Part shown: positions 29,936 to 30,915 of the stretch, in pieces
How positions within the stretch are numbered: position 1 is the first letter of the stretch
Layout of the letters: each line of letters opens with the position of its first letter
Source of the DNA: Anaerolineales bacterium UBA5195
GTDB taxonomy: Bacteria > Chloroflexota > Anaerolineae > Anaerolineales > Villigracilaceae
Assembly: GCA_002412925.1 (NCBI GenBank)
Contig: DHVZ01000085.1
Span: 1-30,915 of the forward strand
Length of the DNA: 30,915 nucleotides
Direction of reading: 5' to 3'
Notes under the pieces: model-generated
Database searches by the model: none
What the model was told of the DNA's origin: nothing
What the model saw: the letters and a program-made list of their open reading frames with translations, nothing else
Translations under genes and position numbers: made by a program

Positions 29936-30915
29936 CTAATCCTCCGGCTGAATCTCCATGTAAGCCTTTACACCTCGCATCGCAAGAAATGCAGCATATG
30001 CCCTTGATGCAGTCATCACACTAGAGTTTGCCTTCACATGCAGATCTGTAGAATCCGGTAATGGAACATGGATTCCCCAAACGGTGTTGTCTCCCGACAT
30101 TATATCGCTCAGCAGCCCCCCCCAATCAACAGTTTTATCTGCCAGGACGTAAGGTTTAGTAGTGTAAGGAATATAAGAATACATAAGGGATATGTCTGCG
30201 TTTATATCACCAACCTCAAAAACATCTGCTGACACACTCCCGCCAACATACCACGTCACTCCCCTAAGCATCTTGTCGCCCACCGAATAAAAGCCGCCTA
30301 CTCCTCCGCCAACTCCAATTCCAAGATCAACAGAGGATCCAATTTGTAGTGATCTGGATTCGCCTAGATAACTTTCGGCGAGAGACTTGTCTGAACGCAG
30401 CCCCATGATGTAACCACCGTACCACGATAAACCAGTACCTAGATCAGCAGCATCATTTATTCCCCAACCACCGAATTCGAACTTGGCTCTCTCCATTCTG
30501 GCAAAATCATAGACAAGCTCTCTGCCCATTCTCTTCCAGGCAACCCACCACTCAGCTCCCTCTAAATAACCCGTCGCTCTGTACCTCTTTGGTCCTTCAT
30601 AGCAGCCTTGACTACCTGTGACATATTCGCCCATTTTAAAGTAACTGATAGGTTCAATCCCGTAATGATTGTCCACGCACGCCTCATACAGAGCCTTATT
30701 GGGCATTGACTGACACCATGTTGGGAATTTGCCTGTCGGGTCAGTCAAATTGACAGGGTTGCCCTCCACATACATCCACCGATTCATGGACATGGGACGA
30801 TTCGCATCTCCTCCCCATGTATCCCTTGACATGAACCTCCCCTCCGCAGGCGCAAAATACCTCGCGCGTAGATACACCATGCCGCTGGCATCTTGATATT
30901 CATTGGTGTTAGGAT
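29936..30915 (-). CDS. RHS-core protein A, C-terminal part (continues beyond window)
   Basis: The frame is open to the window end, reading NTNEYQDASGMVYLRARYFAP before the first in-window ATG at 30880, which is standard RHS core, so the true start lies outside. The core closes with GRFMSRDTWGGDANRP, NRWMYVEGNPVNLTDPTGK. The tip of about 264 residues opens CQSMPNKALYEACV and has GCYEGPKRYRATGYLEG followed by ELVYDFARMERAKFEFGG, the same blocks as tip B, then diverges into a Gly/Val-rich region (LGIGVGGGVGGFYS) that looks like beta structure. The tip is AT-rich compared with the rest of the window. No known toxin signature was found. It is followed directly by propeller A. Confidence 0.85.
   Translation of the reverse strand, partial: PNTNEYQDASGMVYLRARYFAPAEGRFMSRDTWGGDANRPMSMNRWMYVEGNPVNLTDPTGKFPTWCQSMPNKALYEACVDNHYGIEPISYFKMGEYVTGSQGCYEGPKRYRATGYLEGAEWWVAWKRMGRELVYDFARMERAKFEFGGWGINDAADLGTGLSWYGGYIMGLRSDKSLAESYLGESRSLQIGSSVDLGIGVGGGVGGFYSVGDKMLRGVTWYVGGSVSADVFEVGDINADISLMYSYIPYTTKPYVLADKTVDWGGLLSDIMSGDNTVWGIHVPLPDSTDLHVKANSSVMTASRAYAAFLAMRGVKAYMEIQPED

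Overview
The window looks like a piece of a Chloroflexota genome, probably Anaerolineae-like. This is an inference from gene content and style: many lipoproteins with Pro/Thr/Ala-rich linkers after the lipobox, dispersed palindromic intergenic repeats, O-acetylhomoserine methionine synthesis under a SAM-I riboswitch, and RHS genes sprinkled with a GAGCYTGTCGA motif. No rRNA, tRNA or CRISPR array was seen.

Layout. (1) 56-1438, minus: a nucleoside hydrolase and RidA-family operon. (2) 1654-11142, plus: a tungstate/molybdate locus. It holds an ArsR-HTH/PBP-like regulator with a promoter-operator, a molbindin, a small lipoprotein, a TiaS-like protein, a membrane protein, a three-domain lipoprotein behind a structured leader, WtpA and WtpB, a lipoprotein fusing the same domain to TupA, then TupB and TupC. 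One ATPase gene (tupC) is present for two binding-protein/permease pairs. (3) 11235-13299, minus: a small Cys-rich protein, a PQQ-type sugar dehydrogenase lipoprotein and a DUF1232 protein. (4) 13501-14745: an MFS transporter, convergent with the metY-metA operon (14811-17113, minus), which has a SAM-I riboswitch, a terminator and a strong promoter. (5) 17372-18029: transposase debris. (6) 18292-25310, plus: a double FAS1 lipoprotein, an alternative oxidase, a dienelactone hydrolase-family protein, a SOUL protein, a DUF2177 protein, a renalase-like/TspO-like chimera, a DUF4345 protein and FabF. (7) 25330-30915, minus: an RHS island with two complete repeats of the unit 'RHS core with variable tip, then PQQ-type beta-propeller lipoprotein', plus a broken third RHS piece at the distal end.

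How the genes work together. Region 2 probably senses oxyanion, takes it up through two routes and buffers it, with unexplained periplasmic lipoproteins of molybdopterin-oxidoreductase-like fold. Region 4 makes homocysteine from homoserine through O-acetylhomoserine. Region 7 resembles a polymorphic-toxin layout in which each RHS tip is followed by a secreted propeller. In the intact pair the two genes are 2 nt apart. This is the best candidate for an undescribed system; its toxin/immunity reading is inference only.
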